Source: Membranipora membranacea
Lineage: Eukaryota; Bryozoa; Gymnolaemata; Cheilostomatida; Membraniporidae
Direction of reading: 5' to 3'
Assembly (NCBI GenBank): GCA_914767715.1
Contig: OU612067.1
Span: 15,567,001-15,631,000 of the forward strand
DNA length: 64,000 nt
Shown: one piece after another, positions 21,331 through 33,521 of the stretch
Position numbering within the stretch: the stretch's first letter is position 1
Layout of the letters: each line of letters starts with the position of its first letter
Made by a program: the position numbers and the translations under genes
Notes under the pieces: model-generated
Seen by the model: the letters and a program-made list of their open reading frames with translations, nothing else
Told to the model about the DNA's origin: nothing
The model's database searches: none

Positions 21331-23979
21331 TGTAAATTGTGTGGTGATAAAATGTCTGAATGCTGAGGCGAATTCTGAAGCTGAAGAGTGGTAAGCTGTG
21401 AATACTTTCAGACAATGACTACTTTGGTTTTTTCTGTGGGCGAGCGCTTTGTTGTTTCTAATCTACTGTGAGAGCGATGATAAAATAAGTCATAGGTCCC
21501 TGCCTGTTGACTTGAGACTGGTCAGTGATGGATCTTTTTATGAAGTAACTATTTTTGACAACTCACAATGCATTTAAAGGAGGGAAGTTACAATGCTAAA
21601 TAAACACCCTTGATTGCCCTATTTACATCAGGGGCGTAGCTGCTCAAACTGGCTTTACCCTCAGTTGAAACTTCATGGGACTTTTGGAAGCCAATTTTCG
21701 GCGTTTGTGTGGATGGATGTTATCAAATAAAAGGTGCGGTCCTTCACTGCATTAACGAAGATTGCGCAAAGTGATTAGGAACTCCTAAATAACCCCTTTA
21801 TGGTTTCTAACCCATATTTCCCTCCACCCCTTTTAATATTTTGGTTTTACACATGACTGTTGTGGGGAAGTTTGTCTTTATAACAATTTAGAACTGCGAA
21901 TAATTCACTGCTTTTTCAATCATAACATAACAATTTTTTGTAAACCAGATTACTGGCTGTACTATGTAACCAGAATTAGTCACATTATAGAAAAACAGAG
22001 TATGGTATCATAATTATCCTGATGTATATTTTGATAAAATCATCATTCGTAGCCGTCTTTGATCTCATTGGTCACATTTAATTCCAGGCTGCTGATTGCA
22101 AATGTTAATAATTTCACAGGTATAATTATTTCCTTGTAAATAATATTATGTTAATCTATGATAAGGAAATAGCAGAGGTGATGATGTAGGATTTCTGTGA
22201 GTCAGACTCTATAGGCCTAGCAAACAGGCAATTGGATGAATGGATGGATTTATTCAGTCAAGAAATAAAAATTTCTCGATGATAGTCTTGGTGCTGTGCT
22301 ATAATATTCAGGATCGATAAAATGTCTTAAAATACGGTAGTCTCTATAAAAATCATTTAAATGAATATCTCTAGTGTGGGCTTGCTAGTTCTATTTGGTG
22401 ATGCTTTGGGGTTTTGTATCTTACAGTTCACTTTGCCTCTGTAAAACAACGCCACAGATTTCTCACGGTTGAAATGATTAATCATGATGGAATAATTCGC
22501 TTTTTGGTTTTAGTCTGTTTATTCATATGGCTTGTCTTTTTTCTGATAGACCCAAAAACTTTGCTTAAAAAAGAAATAATAATTATGACATCGCTGGTTG
22601 ACAATGACTTGGTGCAGGCAAATGAAGTGTTTTGTAGTGGCGACTAGGTTTCCGAGTTATGAGTAGTGCCGCTTTTCTAACTCGAACGGCCGCCAGATGC
22701 CATATGCGGTTGCATAAAACGCATCAAGGCCTGGTTCGTAACGGAGGAGGATCGGTTGTAGACACTTGGTGATTAGTTGATTACAGCAAATATTACTGCT
22801 TGAAGCCTATCCGGATAGGTAATAGCAACCAACAGCTGCCAAATGGCCATCTAGATGAGTTTGTGACATTCACCACTTCTTGATTGATAAAAAGGAGAAA
22901 CGGATGGCCAGTTAGCACTGCAGGGTTGGTATTTGTCATAAGCAAATGGCCCTTACACAGATATGTGTGACGGGTGGCCATTTACTTAACCACGTTTTTT
23001 CCATTTTCCTGCATTCGGAGTTGCTCCCCCTTTGCTGTTCAAGTGAAAGGGGAGCAACTAGTATGCACGCAACTATATCAAACTTGTTCTACCATTTACC
23101 GGACACATTTTAATGCATCAGCATTCACTGTCTAAAAATAAAATGCGCTAGATATGTCATGTCATGTAACGTCTAAGATTACGCCATAAACCTCACTGCA
23201 TCCACCAGTTTGCTTTGAGCAGAGGTGGTGAAGTCAAAAATGTGGCAAAGCGCTTGCAGGGCTGGTAAACCTAACAAATGATTGATTGATTGATTTGATT
23301 GGTTAACTGCTGTATCCTCTATCAAAGTGAAACTACCAGGAAGGGGGAGGTACCTGTTGTACCTTATCATCTGACTTATTGTTGCAGTCAGTGTGACTGC
23401 ATTAGCTGAGCATATCCACTGGAGTGGAGCCTCTGAGCATATATCTGTGGATAGCAAGATCATACAAGTCCAACATAAAAAGGTAGGTGGGACAGCAAAC
23501 AGCTGTCAATAAAAACATTCCAGTAAATGACCACCAACCATCCAGGCTCTGTTACTACAGGAAATTACTCACTGATATGATAATTCTACCTACACATATG
23601 CCTATATGGTCCATCTAAAGAGCTTGTTTATCCTGTATGTCAACCTAAAAACCTACAGCTTCAAAACTAGGTTTTCATCTGGAAATCATTCACTTTCCAA
23701 GAATGAAGACCCAGTTTTACAGCTTTAATGGCTAGCTAACCATGCTACCCGTTCTGACTCCACGACCACTGTGGTCTCTATGTAGCTCAGTGTCCCCATA
23801 AGGCTTGCAAGCAAGCCTGTCTTTTGTCAATTCCAGTGTTAACCATTGTTTGATTGATGCTAGACATAGTCAGGGAATAAACAGGCTTTCTGAAAGGACT
23901 AGGAACCTGAGGCCCAGGAATTTTTTGACGTCTACATTATTCTTCCTACATTTATATAATTTATGGGCCATTTTCAAAG
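21331..23979. other. Upstream flank of CUB gene copy 1, no gene
   Basis: Non-coding sequence with no clear TATA box at the CUB gene start. It contains a foldback MITE near 23001-23090 and a TGATTGATTGATT run near 23279. Past 23502 the sequence is unique to this unit. Confidence 0.5.
23001..23090. mobile_element. Foldback MITE (family M1), copy at 23.0 kb
   Basis: Inverted arms of about 35-40 bp: CCATTTTCCTGCATTCGGAG then TTGCTCCCCCTTT, against the complement of AAAGGGGAGCAACTAGTATG and onward. The loop is about 12 bp. The counterpart in the second block is at 61632-61724; relatives are at 43276-43352, 44309-44418 and 46032-46173. Confidence 0.65.
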
Positions 23980-24066
23980 ATGGCATCAGCAGTTGAAGAA
24001 GAGCCCAGGTTTCAGGAGTGCGGTCTCTGCTTTGAGAACTGTCGTTATCTTTCATAGCTTCACGGA
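23980..24066 (+). pseudogene. RING-finger first exon with a premature stop
   Basis: ATG at 23980 begins MASAVEEEPRFQECGLCFEN, the opening C-x2-C of a RING finger as in TRIM proteins. The frame then meets TAG at 24055-24057 where a residue before the LHG helix is expected. The donor GTGAGT at 24067 leaves phase 0, which does not match the next visible exon (phase 1), and the remaining RING Cys/His residues and any B-box are not visible. The N-terminus of the gene below therefore appears broken, or this is an unrelated relic. Confidence 0.5.
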
Positions 24067-24110
24067 GTGAGTACCATATCTTATCTATTAAAACATTTCG
24101 AATTTGTCAG

Positions 24111-26547
24111 GTTCATCACACAGCTTTACGGAGTTGCAAATTCTGGTGGATAACTTTATAAAGCTTATCAATGATATGAAGCTGTGGATATTCGATAAAG
24201 AGGAGTGTCTACTTGGACTAGTTAAACAGATAACTAGAATCTTATCAGATTGGGATAGTGATACGGAGGAGATGATTACTAAGTTACACGTCACGAGAGA
24301 TATGCAGGTAGGACTTGTATAAATGATTGTGGTGAAAACTATTACGGTCAATGTTTCTAAATCTTTCCAAATCAATCGAAGGAATGATGATATACCTTTT
24401 AGCAGTCAGGCGATTGATATACGCGTTATATACTTTCACATGTTGCGTATCATTTATTTACTTTGTTCCACAGATAGCGAAGCTCACTGAAAAGTATGAT
24501 CTACTGGAGAAGCAGGTACAGAAGCTAAGAAATCAGTCTAAGAATGAAGTGACTACCTTTCTAGATAAAGATATTGGAACTAAACTTGATATAATCAGCA
24601 GAGGAGTTAAAAAGATTGATACCAGAATATTCACGTATCATCAGGTAAACTTTGCAGCTGATAGTTGTATGACCTGATGTATCAACAGAGATAGTACATG
24701 ATTGAGTAACTCATTATTCTGTTCTTTGGTCATTTTGAAATTAACGGTTACCTAGGGAGTTGTCCTTCTGCAACAAAAGAGGAGACGACTTTGAATTCTG
24801 GTATACCTGTGGCAGGGCGTTTGGGACATACTGTCCGAACTCCTTGTCTATGATTTATTATGCCTAGAGTAAGACATAACCTTCACCACTAGATTTTATA
24901 CCCTCTATCATATCATTCCTGTTTATTAGGTGGACATTGTCCGAGGAAAAGATGAAACTGAAAATCTGTCAAAGGAACTTTTGAACCTAGAACTACCACA
25001 ATACAAACCCTCAAAAAGTCACATCAAACTACATGAGAAAGGTTAGTCAAAGGCGTTTCAACTTTATAAATGTTTAAACTGTTTCTGATATTTAAATATG
25101 CAAAGAGCGTGGGGTGTATTTGAATAAGAAAGGCGGATTCCATTAAACAAGTGTTGTATTTCTTATACGAAAACCAGTTGTTATATAAATCCGTATGTCA
25201 TGTTATTTTTTAGATCACTCTTCATCTATTGGTATATTTTGAAAGACATATTTTATGTTTTATGCTCAGATTTTCTAATTATTCCTGGTTACATTTCTTC
25301 TTGCACATAATCTACAGATACAACACTGGAACCAGCTCTGGAGATCAGAGCAGACAAGAGCTTCAGTCTGGTGATGCCTGAACTAACACAAAGGCCTCAA
25401 TCTATCAGATCACCTCTACAGACACCAGACAATCCGCCTTCATCACTGAGACTACTCGGAGAGTGTCCTGTTAGCGGATTCCCTGAGTCTGTGTGTCATC
25501 ATCTACAGTACACTTATGTAGGATATCTGGGATCAGTAGAAAGAGTCAGTTATGATGGACAAGTTCAGAAACAGTTCATAACATCGCTAGGTACATTAGA
25601 TTTTGCTATCAGCTTAGCTGTTAATGATAACCAGTTGTATTTGCTGATTAGAGATATACATCCCGTTAGGTCTCTACTTGAGAGCAATTACAGAATCCAA
25701 GTTTATGATTTATCTGGCGCTTTGGTTAGACACTGGACTACTGATATCCCTGGTGGTCAACGTGTTGAGTTTGCCCTCACCAGAAACAACATAGTAGTAC
25801 CTGATCCTAAACAAAAACAGTTTACAGTATATTCTCTTACTGGGGATTTAATTAAACATATACCATGTCACTTCTTAACTGGTGACCGTATCTGTATGTC
25901 CGCAATAGGGGATAACTCTGTGTTTGTAACTGTACAAGATTCTAGCACAGTGTTAAGAATTAATGTAGATAGTGGGGAGGTGATGTGGACATCAGGACAT
26001 GTAAAGAAACCACGAGAAGTTGTCTGCTACAAGGACAGATATGTTCTCGTCATCAGCAGCACAGAGACCAGATTATGGATACTGGATATTAACACAGGTA
26101 TGATAAGCAAAGTTAAAGGTAGGCATGATCTTATTCTTGAGGGATGACATCTTTCAATGATTGATAAAAGGTATTTTGAGCATGAATTACTTAAAATGGT
26201 CTGTAATATAACTCGATTGACCATACTAGATTAAGTCGAGTTGAGTTTAGTTGAACATTCAAAATTATTATTTGAAGTGGGAAGCATCGATGATAGTACT
26301 TGAATGTTTACACTAAAATTTGTGTTCAGAACTATAGCAATATAAAATGGAGAAAGCAAATGTTATGCAAGTGATGTATATACATTTAAATTTTACAGGT
26401 GATTGTGTTGGTGAACTGACTGGTCATCAGGAGTTCACAGACATATTATATGGTATGGGTATATCTGGAAACACTCTCATTTTATCCTGTGCCGAAGGCT
26501 CTTATCTCATTCCCACTCTTAAGATTAAGTACTACAATATAGAATAG
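24111..26547 (+). CDS. Coiled-coil / beta-propeller (TRIM-NHL-like) gene, five exons
   Basis: Five exons join in consistent phase (470 codons including the stop): 24111-24307, 24474-24644, 24930-25041, 25318-26097, 26399-26547 (stop TAG). The first three encode a helical coiled coil rich in Leu, Lys and Glu (LTEKYDLLEKQVQKLRNQS). The last two encode repeated beta-blade units: YVGYLGSVERVSYDG, YRIQVYDLSGALVRHW, KQFTVYSLTGDLIKHI, STVLRINVDSGEVMWTSGH, TRLWILDINTGDCVGEL. These resemble NHL-type propellers of TRIM E3 ligases, which bind RNA or protein. A RING start with a stop lies just upstream; without RING and B-box this would not be a ligase. AATAAA follows near 26817. The exact subfamily is not identified. 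Confidence 0.75.
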
Positions 26548-26622
26548 GGAACCTCTGATGATTGACTTTTTTTGTTGCGCGCGTTCTAACTACTTAGGAT
26601 GCTGGTGTGCTGTTGAATATAT

Positions 26623-26800
26623 TTATCTCTCCCTTCTGTGAACACATTGTTGAGCTCTCAGATTTGTTGCTTATCCATAGTCAATATAGTATGACTGTAT
26701 CTATCATTTATCTTTAATTTTCAGGTTTCTGTGAACTCATTGTTGAGCTCTCAATTTTTTTGCTCATATGTAACCAATATAATATAGCTGTATTTCCCAT
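26623..26800. repeat. Imperfect tandem duplication (~107-bp unit)
   Basis: Two adjacent copies begin TTCTGTGAACaCATTGTTGAG and share GAGCTCTCA, TTGCTyAT and CAATATarTATrrCTGTAT. They lie in the 3' flank of the propeller gene. Confidence 0.6.
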
Positions 26801-28794
26801 TCAACTTTGAACGAAAATAATAAACTAAACTGAAATATAGAATTAAAAAAAGCTGAATTCAATACTGAAATTTATAACACCCCTGTAGTTTGAGAATTGC
26901 ATAAAGTAGAAACAGTGTGGTATCCATTCTATAGAAAGTGAAAGTAAAACGCTTGGCTGTCATGGGCCTGAAATCTATCAACCAAACAGTGCTATATAAA
27001 TCAAAGTCCTACACCAAAGTCTTTAGAGCAAATCAGTTATGGTATAAGATAATCTTCTGATGATCTCTAATCTATAACGTCAGGGCCACAGTGCGCCGAT
27101 CTTTACTTTTTCGTCTTCCTAAAAAGTTGAGTAATATAAGGTAGCTGTGTGCTGCTCGAGATTATCGCTTAGAGGTATTGTAACTTGTTTATTATTTGGA
27201 ACAGCAAAACAGTTTCACACGTCACATTGTTCAGAGCTGGCCCCTAAATCAGTACAAACAATAAGGTTGCGCAGGTTCCAGCAGTGAACAGTTTTCTTGA
27301 ATACCTGTGCAGTGCGTTTTCTGTATGAAGAGTTAATTATTGAGTGCACAGTGCATAGTAAAGTTTTGGCAACCTGCCCGTTTTTAGTTACAATCAGTAT
27401 CATTCCCGTCAATGGTTCTCAACCTGATAGAAGTGAACTCCAGACATAAACAGGACAAGAATATCTCAACCTGAGTTACCACATGAGCTTAGTGAGTATC
27501 ATTAATTATGAAATCAGAAGGGTTGTTAACATTTTATAGAAGCACAGTTGACAATAATATGCCCCATCTTTGGCATCATCATAATTAGTCATTGTATTAT
27601 CAAACATTAGCTATGTCATTGTTAAGTCTTTTATGGGTTTTCTACTAAGTTCAGCATTCAGGTCAAATGTGAATAACTGACTCCATTTGTACTCTACATG
27701 AATGGCCCAGTACAAATGTATTAGAATTATCGGCTTCGATTTTCGGAGTTATGTACAGTCTTTAGAACTTGAGTTTAATGATAACAATATGTTGGCTTCA
27801 CCATAAACTCACTTGACAACCTGAGCGTATACCATTCACACCCCTGAAGTTTTGTGGCATTGATAATCGCGGTATTTCTAGTAACATCAATCAAACACCT
27901 TACAATCTTGGAGCCACTATAAGCTGGAAAAATATGAACCTGAGAGGGACAATGTATTGATGTTTGAAGCTTTACATTCTTGTTACAGCGTTGGAGAGCG
28001 TCGCAGGCTAGTCATAACATCGACAGTTCCCTCTCGGATGAAATATCAACAATGTCCATCGAGCTGGGACCTGTAAGGAGACAGGTTAGTTAGCTTAAAA
28101 CTTATCGTTACATACTCAATTAATTCAAAATGATTATTTTGACAAGAATTGATTAAGAAAAAAATTGTGCTAAGACATTTGATCAAGCCATTGATTTCAA
28201 CATCTCAAATCCTCCAGTTCCAGTGCCTAGTCAATTGCTTACCAAAGAGTAGCAATTCAGCACTTAGCATGCAGGCTGGAGAATCTGATCCAGTAGTTTG
28301 TTTGCAACACTAAATGATATGGTCACCATTTTAATTTTGTGATTGGTCATCATAAAAGAAAATTTAATAAGCCTTAATTGTGATTTTGTAGTCATCTTGT
28401 ATTTATAGGTCTTTCAAGTCTGAAAAGTTTTGATCCAACTCTGTGTAATGTTTCCCACTCATTTCGTTTCTCAGGGTATTCCAATGCTACCCGGAGCTGC
28501 ACCCTCGGTGATGGTGTCGGATCGAGAATGATCACGACAGTTCACTGCTGGCAGAGTTCATATGAGATGACTTTACAATACTGAATGCAGTTTTTCGGCA
28601 GTTTGATGATTTTATTACTGAACTACACCCTGGGGCAAATGCCCCAGGCAACTGATAAATTGCAACGCCAAGTTGTAACTGAATCTTCAGAGCAAAAACC
28701 ACTGTTCTTTATACTGACCTGTATAAATAGGTCGTAAAAATAGAAACAGGTGGGATGATACGTCATTATTTTGATGGCCAACCTCCGCATTTAG

Positions 28795-28950
28795 ATGGTA
28801 ATTAAATGTGCAAAAAATGGAAGTAAATGCGGAAGAGTATAACAATTAATCAGATTAAGACCATGGCAACCATGACAGTGCAATATACAATGCCTAACTT
28901 CATGTAGGGTCATGCACCTAGGCGTGTCACATACAGTGTATGTGACACAT
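28795..28950. repeat. Direct terminal repeat, left copy
   Basis: Begins ATGGTAATTAAATGTGC and ends in a perfect palindrome (12-bp arms GTGTCACATACA, 1-base centre) at 28924-28948. It matches 31948-32103 with one or two differences. Confidence 0.9.
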
Positions 28951-30467
28951 GCACCCCCCTGGTTGCGATCGTCCTCGATCGCTTTAACTGGTTCAAAAAA
29001 CATTATAGCTTATGTCACACAAGGATAATCATTGCAATATAAAATTTAAAACCTCAAAATCTCCTGAAATACAAACAAATCAAAAATGTCATGCATAAAA
29101 GACGGTCATAACAAAATCATGACATTCCCTTCCAAGGCTGAAGAACCTTAACAACTGCTTCAGGTCCATTAACAAAAAAAATATATCCCACTTTCCTTTC
29201 AACTCTAGATCTAAGAACCTAAGCTTTGCTTAGATTACAGGACAGACGAAGGTATAAAATTCATGAAATATTATAATGCTGCTTTCCTGCACAACTATCA
29301 TTAAAGAATCGGCATCGCAGGAAATTCAAACAATAAATATATAAATTGCATGATCAAGGTTGTGTCGATGGTAATAATATCAAATAATTCATTACATCCT
29401 AACTAATACAGTGACCATATTATTTTGTGCTGATCCTTGCACTAATACTGCTGCTATATTAAGATCAGTTGCCAGTTGGTTGTAGTCAGCTGCATTCCAT
29501 AATCTTTTATTCTTAGCGGATCTTAGGTTACGGTTGCCTAATGTTTTTATTGAAGTTTTTCTATTTTTTTGAGTTACAGTTGTCAGACTGGTAAGGTGGG
29601 TTTTTGGTTTTACGCCGTTAGTAAATACTAATTTTCTCAGGTTCCTAGCAGGGGTAATATCTCAAAATACGATGTAATAATAAGCGTTAAATTCTATGGT
29701 CAATTAATACTATTCAACTGTAGTTACTCAAGATAGTTTAACTTAGGGAATTCCCTCCTCAATATTACAAAGCAACTTCACTGGGAAACCCTATTGTAAC
29801 TTCCTTATTATGACTGTACTTAGGAAAGTTTACAAGAATGCGACAAATTATGTATGACCTGTCTATGTCTATGTCTACACACTATGTTAATAAACCAGAT
29901 TAATATCTCAATTAGTCTATTATGTCAATAATCAAGTGCTTTGTTTAACAAAAGGCAACCCAAAAAATAGACTTCGTTCTACCGTTCACAGTTCTGAACA
30001 GAAAAGGCTACTTGATAGAACTAGGACTATCCTTACCCTGACTTGCGGGGAAATGATACTTCAAAGAATTAGCTATTACTATTACATAACATATAATTTG
30101 ATAGTCTACTTATGATAACAAAATTAAATTTCAGCCTTATAAATAATCACTTTCAACTACATCAAAGGATGACTTTAATTCAAGCTCTCCAATAGTTATG
30201 TTAACTTATTAAAGTATTTGACCCAAGCGAAGCAGTCTCACTAGCCAAAATAAACTGCTTTACGCCCCACTTTAGGTATGCCAATAAATACCCTGAAGTG
30301 CCACCTGCCCGGCTAGAAAATATTAGCCTCTTGCGAATTTTGAATTTATTGAAAACAAAATCAGATGACACTTTAACTTCATAAAATTTGAGATATAAAT
30401 AAATCTTCAAGGTCTTAAAAATAATTGCCTTACGAAATAATACGGTACTTGCTATATTCTAGTGAAG

Positions 30468-31062
30468 TCTGTAATTCTTCTTTGTGAATGCTCCTGTCAC
30501 TATGTCTTCAAACTCGTAATCTTGAACTCTGTAATTCCTTTTTGTGTACGTCTCTGTCACCGTGGCTTCAACTCGTAATCCTGAACTCTGTAATTCCTCT
30601 TTGTGTAAGTCTCTGTCACCGTGGCTTCAACTTGTAATCTTGAACTCTGTAATTCCTCCTTGTGTACGTCTCTGTCACCGTGTCTTCAACTCGTAATCTT
30701 GAACTCTGTAATTCCTCTTTGTGTACGTCTCTGTCACCGTGTCTTCAACTCGTAATCTTGAACTCTGTAATTCCTCTTTGTGTACGTCTCTGTCACCGTG
30801 TCTTCAACTCGTAATCTTGAACTCTGTAATTCCTCTATGTGTACGTCTCTGTCACCGTGTCTTCAACTCGTAATCTTGAACTCTGTAATTCCTCTTTGTG
30901 TACGTCTCTGTCACCGTGTCTTCAACTCGTAATCTTGAACTCTGTAATTCCTCTTTGTGTACGTCTCTGTCACCGTGTCTTCAACTCGTAATCTTGAACT
31001 CTGTAATTCCTCTTTGTGTACGTCTCTGTCACCGTGTCTTCAACTCGTAATCTTGAACTGTA
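30468..31062. repeat. Minisatellite, 59-bp unit, about 10 copies
   Basis: Each unit contains GTAATTCCTCTTTGTGTACG, then TCTCTGTCACCGTGTCTTC, then AACTCGTAATCTTGAACTCT. The central units are nearly identical; the first is the most diverged. Confidence 0.95.
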
Positions 31063-31079
31063 ATTCTTCTCACTAATCT

Positions 31080-31310
31080 CTTACCACCAATGTCTAAAAT
31101 TGATACTCTTGGTAAACCCTTGCTACCAAAGTCTAAAATGCTACTCCTCTGACAAACCCTTGCTGCCAAAGTCTAAAGTGCTACTACCCTGACAAACCCT
31201 TGCTGCCAAAGTCTGAAGTGCTACTACTCTGACAAACCCTTGCTGCCAAAGTCTAAAATGATACTCCTCTGACAAACCCTTGCTGCCAAAGTCTAAATTG
31301 CTACTCCAAA
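31080..31310. repeat. Minisatellite, 40-bp unit, five to six copies
   Basis: The unit runs TGCTGCCAAAGTCTAAAGTG then CTACTACTCTGACAAACCCT. It directly follows the 59-bp array. Confidence 0.93.
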
Positions 31311-31817
31311 CTCACTACGGTGGGCCCTGCCTTATACAGGGTGTTAGCATTGTTGAGTTGGCATGGTGCAATAACGTTGAGGTGGCGCATAAAAAATTCC
31401 GTTTGCTGATAAGTAGAACATTTGCTAGGGTCGATATTTTGCAATGATGCTGACTGTTTGCTGACTATACATGACTCATAAACCCAAGATTAATTACAAA
31501 ACATATGATAAATATTGGTTAGCACATGGCATTGCTACGTATGTCATTTATTTGATAATAAATAATTATCAAACATGAAAATTATCTTACTCCTATTTTG
31601 AAGTTTCCAGTATGTATAAGTTATGTTAATCATAGAATTAATAATAATTCTACGGCAATCAGTTTTTCTAATGCTGCTTTCCATGACCAGATAAATAGTC
31701 ACAACTAAAAACCAATAATAAATAAATAATCATATCACAAGTTTCTACTGCTAATTGTGGTAATGTAAATAACTAGACACAACAATTGTACATGAATAGT
31801 GTAGTGGCTAATAAAAT

Positions 31818-31835
31818 GGGGGGGGGGGGGGGGGG
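31818..31835 (+). repeat. Homopolymer G18
   Basis: Eighteen consecutive G inside the insertion. Such a tract is slippage-prone and its length may be unreliable. Confidence 0.95.
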
Positions 31836-31947
31836 AGAATAGCATTGATTAAAAGGTCACTGTTGCAATAAACATTGTTGAACACTATTTTTGTTGAGGC
31901 AGTTGTGTCTCTAATAGTTGCTGCCTAAATTTACATATTACTAACTA

Positions 31948-32103
31948 ATGGTAATTAAATGTGCAAAAAATGGAAGTAAATGCGGAAGAGTATAACAATT
32001 AATCAGATTAAGACCATGGCAACCATGACAGTGCAATATACAATGCCTAACTTCATGTAGAGTCATGCACCTAGGCGTGTCACATACAGTGTATGTGACA
32101 CAG
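31948..32103. repeat. Direct terminal repeat, right copy
   Basis: Matches 28795-28950, including the 25-bp palindrome, here at 32077-32101. Gene X exon sequence resumes immediately after it. Confidence 0.9.
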
Positions 32104-32384
32104 GCACTTAATAACGCTGGCCGACTCCCCTTTAAAGGGAAAAGGGCCAGGTTATTTTACCTCAACTTGAGTGAGGAGGAGGTTAGTCATACAAATTATC
32201 GGTATTTTTAAGTATAACAAATTAGATTGTGACGGTCCGAACCCCCTCCCCCCTCACTTTAAAGTTGTGTTCCAGAATAATTCCTAAAATATGTCAGACT
32301 ACACTTCAAGTAATTGATCTCGATTAAATCAATGTTTGAGCCTATATTTGGTTTCTGATTGTCCCAGAAGAGGAATACATCCGA

Positions 32385-32505
32385 TGGTGCTAGGGTCTGG
32401 AACAGTCAACCTTGAACGCTCCCCCAATGGGATTCGAACCCCACATACCCTGCGTCACCAATCACCTGGTAGTGAATAGCAAGCAGGCTAAACGGTTGTG
32501 ACATT
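32385..32505 (-). mobile_element. tRNA-derived SINE (family S1), gene X copy B
   Basis: Same element as at 4815-4905, with B box complement at 32430-32440. It retains about 46 bp (GGAACAGTCAACCTTGAACG and onward) that copy A has lost. Confidence 0.6.
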
Positions 32506-33521
32506 TCACCATCCAAGAAAAACAATGGGTTGATGGCGCTAATAAGGATGCCCGCTTTTCACTACTCGGAGTTGTGTTCTCTTGTCCCATAGCTCATTCC
32601 ACTCCACCATTGCCACTCTATGCAACACAAAGTACGTGTTAGGGTTGTTGGCCTTGCATGGCCCATTGCTGGGACCCCTTGTAGTGAGTTTAATATGTTA
32701 TAGTGATATCAATGTTTTTCAAATTGTCTGATGCAGTAAACGAAACTCCCATAATGCATCAAAACACGCTTTTAATAATATTGTTCTTATGTCATCACAG
32801 TAATTTAACAACATTCATTATTTGTATAAAAGGCTATATATCAGATCACTCTTACAATCAAGGTAGAATAAAGATATAAATTTGCCATCTGCATTCATTT
32901 GATTACAGAGAGTTACATACAGGAAGATAGCCCACCAGAGGCGAAGAAACATCAGCCGTGGAAGCACTCCATCTCTCTCCTCCTCCTCTTCATCACTCTG
33001 AGATTTAATCTCCCTTTGTGAGTACTATATAATAATACTCATCCCTGTCAGCCACAGTAATAATTTATAGTGGAAGCATTGGTTACCTCAAATTATCTTA
33101 TTTGGTCTCTGATAAGTGGGGCGGCAGATCCCATCTTGTGGTTGTCGAGACTGCCTTCGATGTAAAGCAGCGCTTAGATATCACTAAAACCGAGGTGTGA
33201 TAGGGTTCCTTGCATGCAGGTTGACCTCAGTTATCTCAACCATTCAATTGACTCCCCTGCAATGCGGATGTACTTCCTTGATTAATAATCACATGGACAC
33301 AAATAAATCGAAAGCTCAATCAATATCTTTGAAAACTAGGTATCCTCGAAATAACTTGACTCTTCTAATTGAGCATGAATTGCCATGTCTTTACACTCAT
33401 AATGTTTTAATACTAGCTAAGATACAAGCAATGAGTACCTATTCAAATTCCAATGGACAAACTAGACAAGGGCATTTGAGCAGAGAAATTATGGCTCTTC
33501 AATAAAGTTGTGTCCACATAT

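Larger units (their letters stand above)
7895..23502. repeat. Large segmental duplication, copy 1
   Basis: Collinear with 46889-62372 in the same orientation: NAGLU last exons, CUB gene, hAT element and flanking DNA. Copy 1 has ~620 bp (about 9895-10512), a 12-mer triplication at 17775-17810 and a SINE-like insert at 20759-20931 that copy 2 lacks. Copy 2 has a longer Thr array, ~410 bp of LINE at 53240-53653 and ~250 bp at 61897-62150 that copy 1 lacks. Confidence 0.95.
28513..32103. mobile_element. Non-coding insertion with 157-bp direct terminal repeats
   Basis: The empty site is visible in gene X copy A (around 4539-4542). The insert starts GGTGTCGGATCGAG and ends TGTGACACAG. A ~157-bp segment (28795-28950 and 31948-32103) is directly repeated near each end, as in an LTR element whose right repeat is truncated. 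On the minus strand a purine run CCAGGGGGGTGCA precedes TGTGTCACATAC at the left repeat, like a polypurine tract before a 3' LTR. No protein-coding domain was found; the middle holds two minisatellites and a G18 run. No clean target duplication was found. Confidence 0.7.
27989..33001 (+). pseudogene. Gene X copy B, middle exon split by an insertion
   Basis: The exons correspond to copy A: 27989-28072, the middle exon beginning at 28475, and the last exon 32909-33001. The middle exon runs GIPMLPGAAPSV, is cut at 28512/28513 by the insertion, and resumes at 32104 (ALNNAGRLPFKGKRARLFYL and onward) to its donor at 32181. Unless the insert is spliced out, the protein is destroyed. Splice sites and the third exon are otherwise preserved (R-V-T-Y-R-K, basic, Ser-rich tail), and the coding differences from copy A are few. 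This suggests the insertion is recent relative to the duplication. Function unknown. Confidence 0.65.
26951..33521 (+). repeat. Segmental duplication, gene X block, copy B
   Basis: Second copy of 2948-5925, with the 3.6-kb insertion at 28513-32103. It also differs by small indels, for example ~50 bp missing near 27440 and ~45 bp extra at about 28153. Confidence 0.92.

Noticed and set aside
30468-31062. CRISPR array
   Set aside because: Direct tandem 59-bp units without unique spacers in an animal genome; it is a minisatellite.
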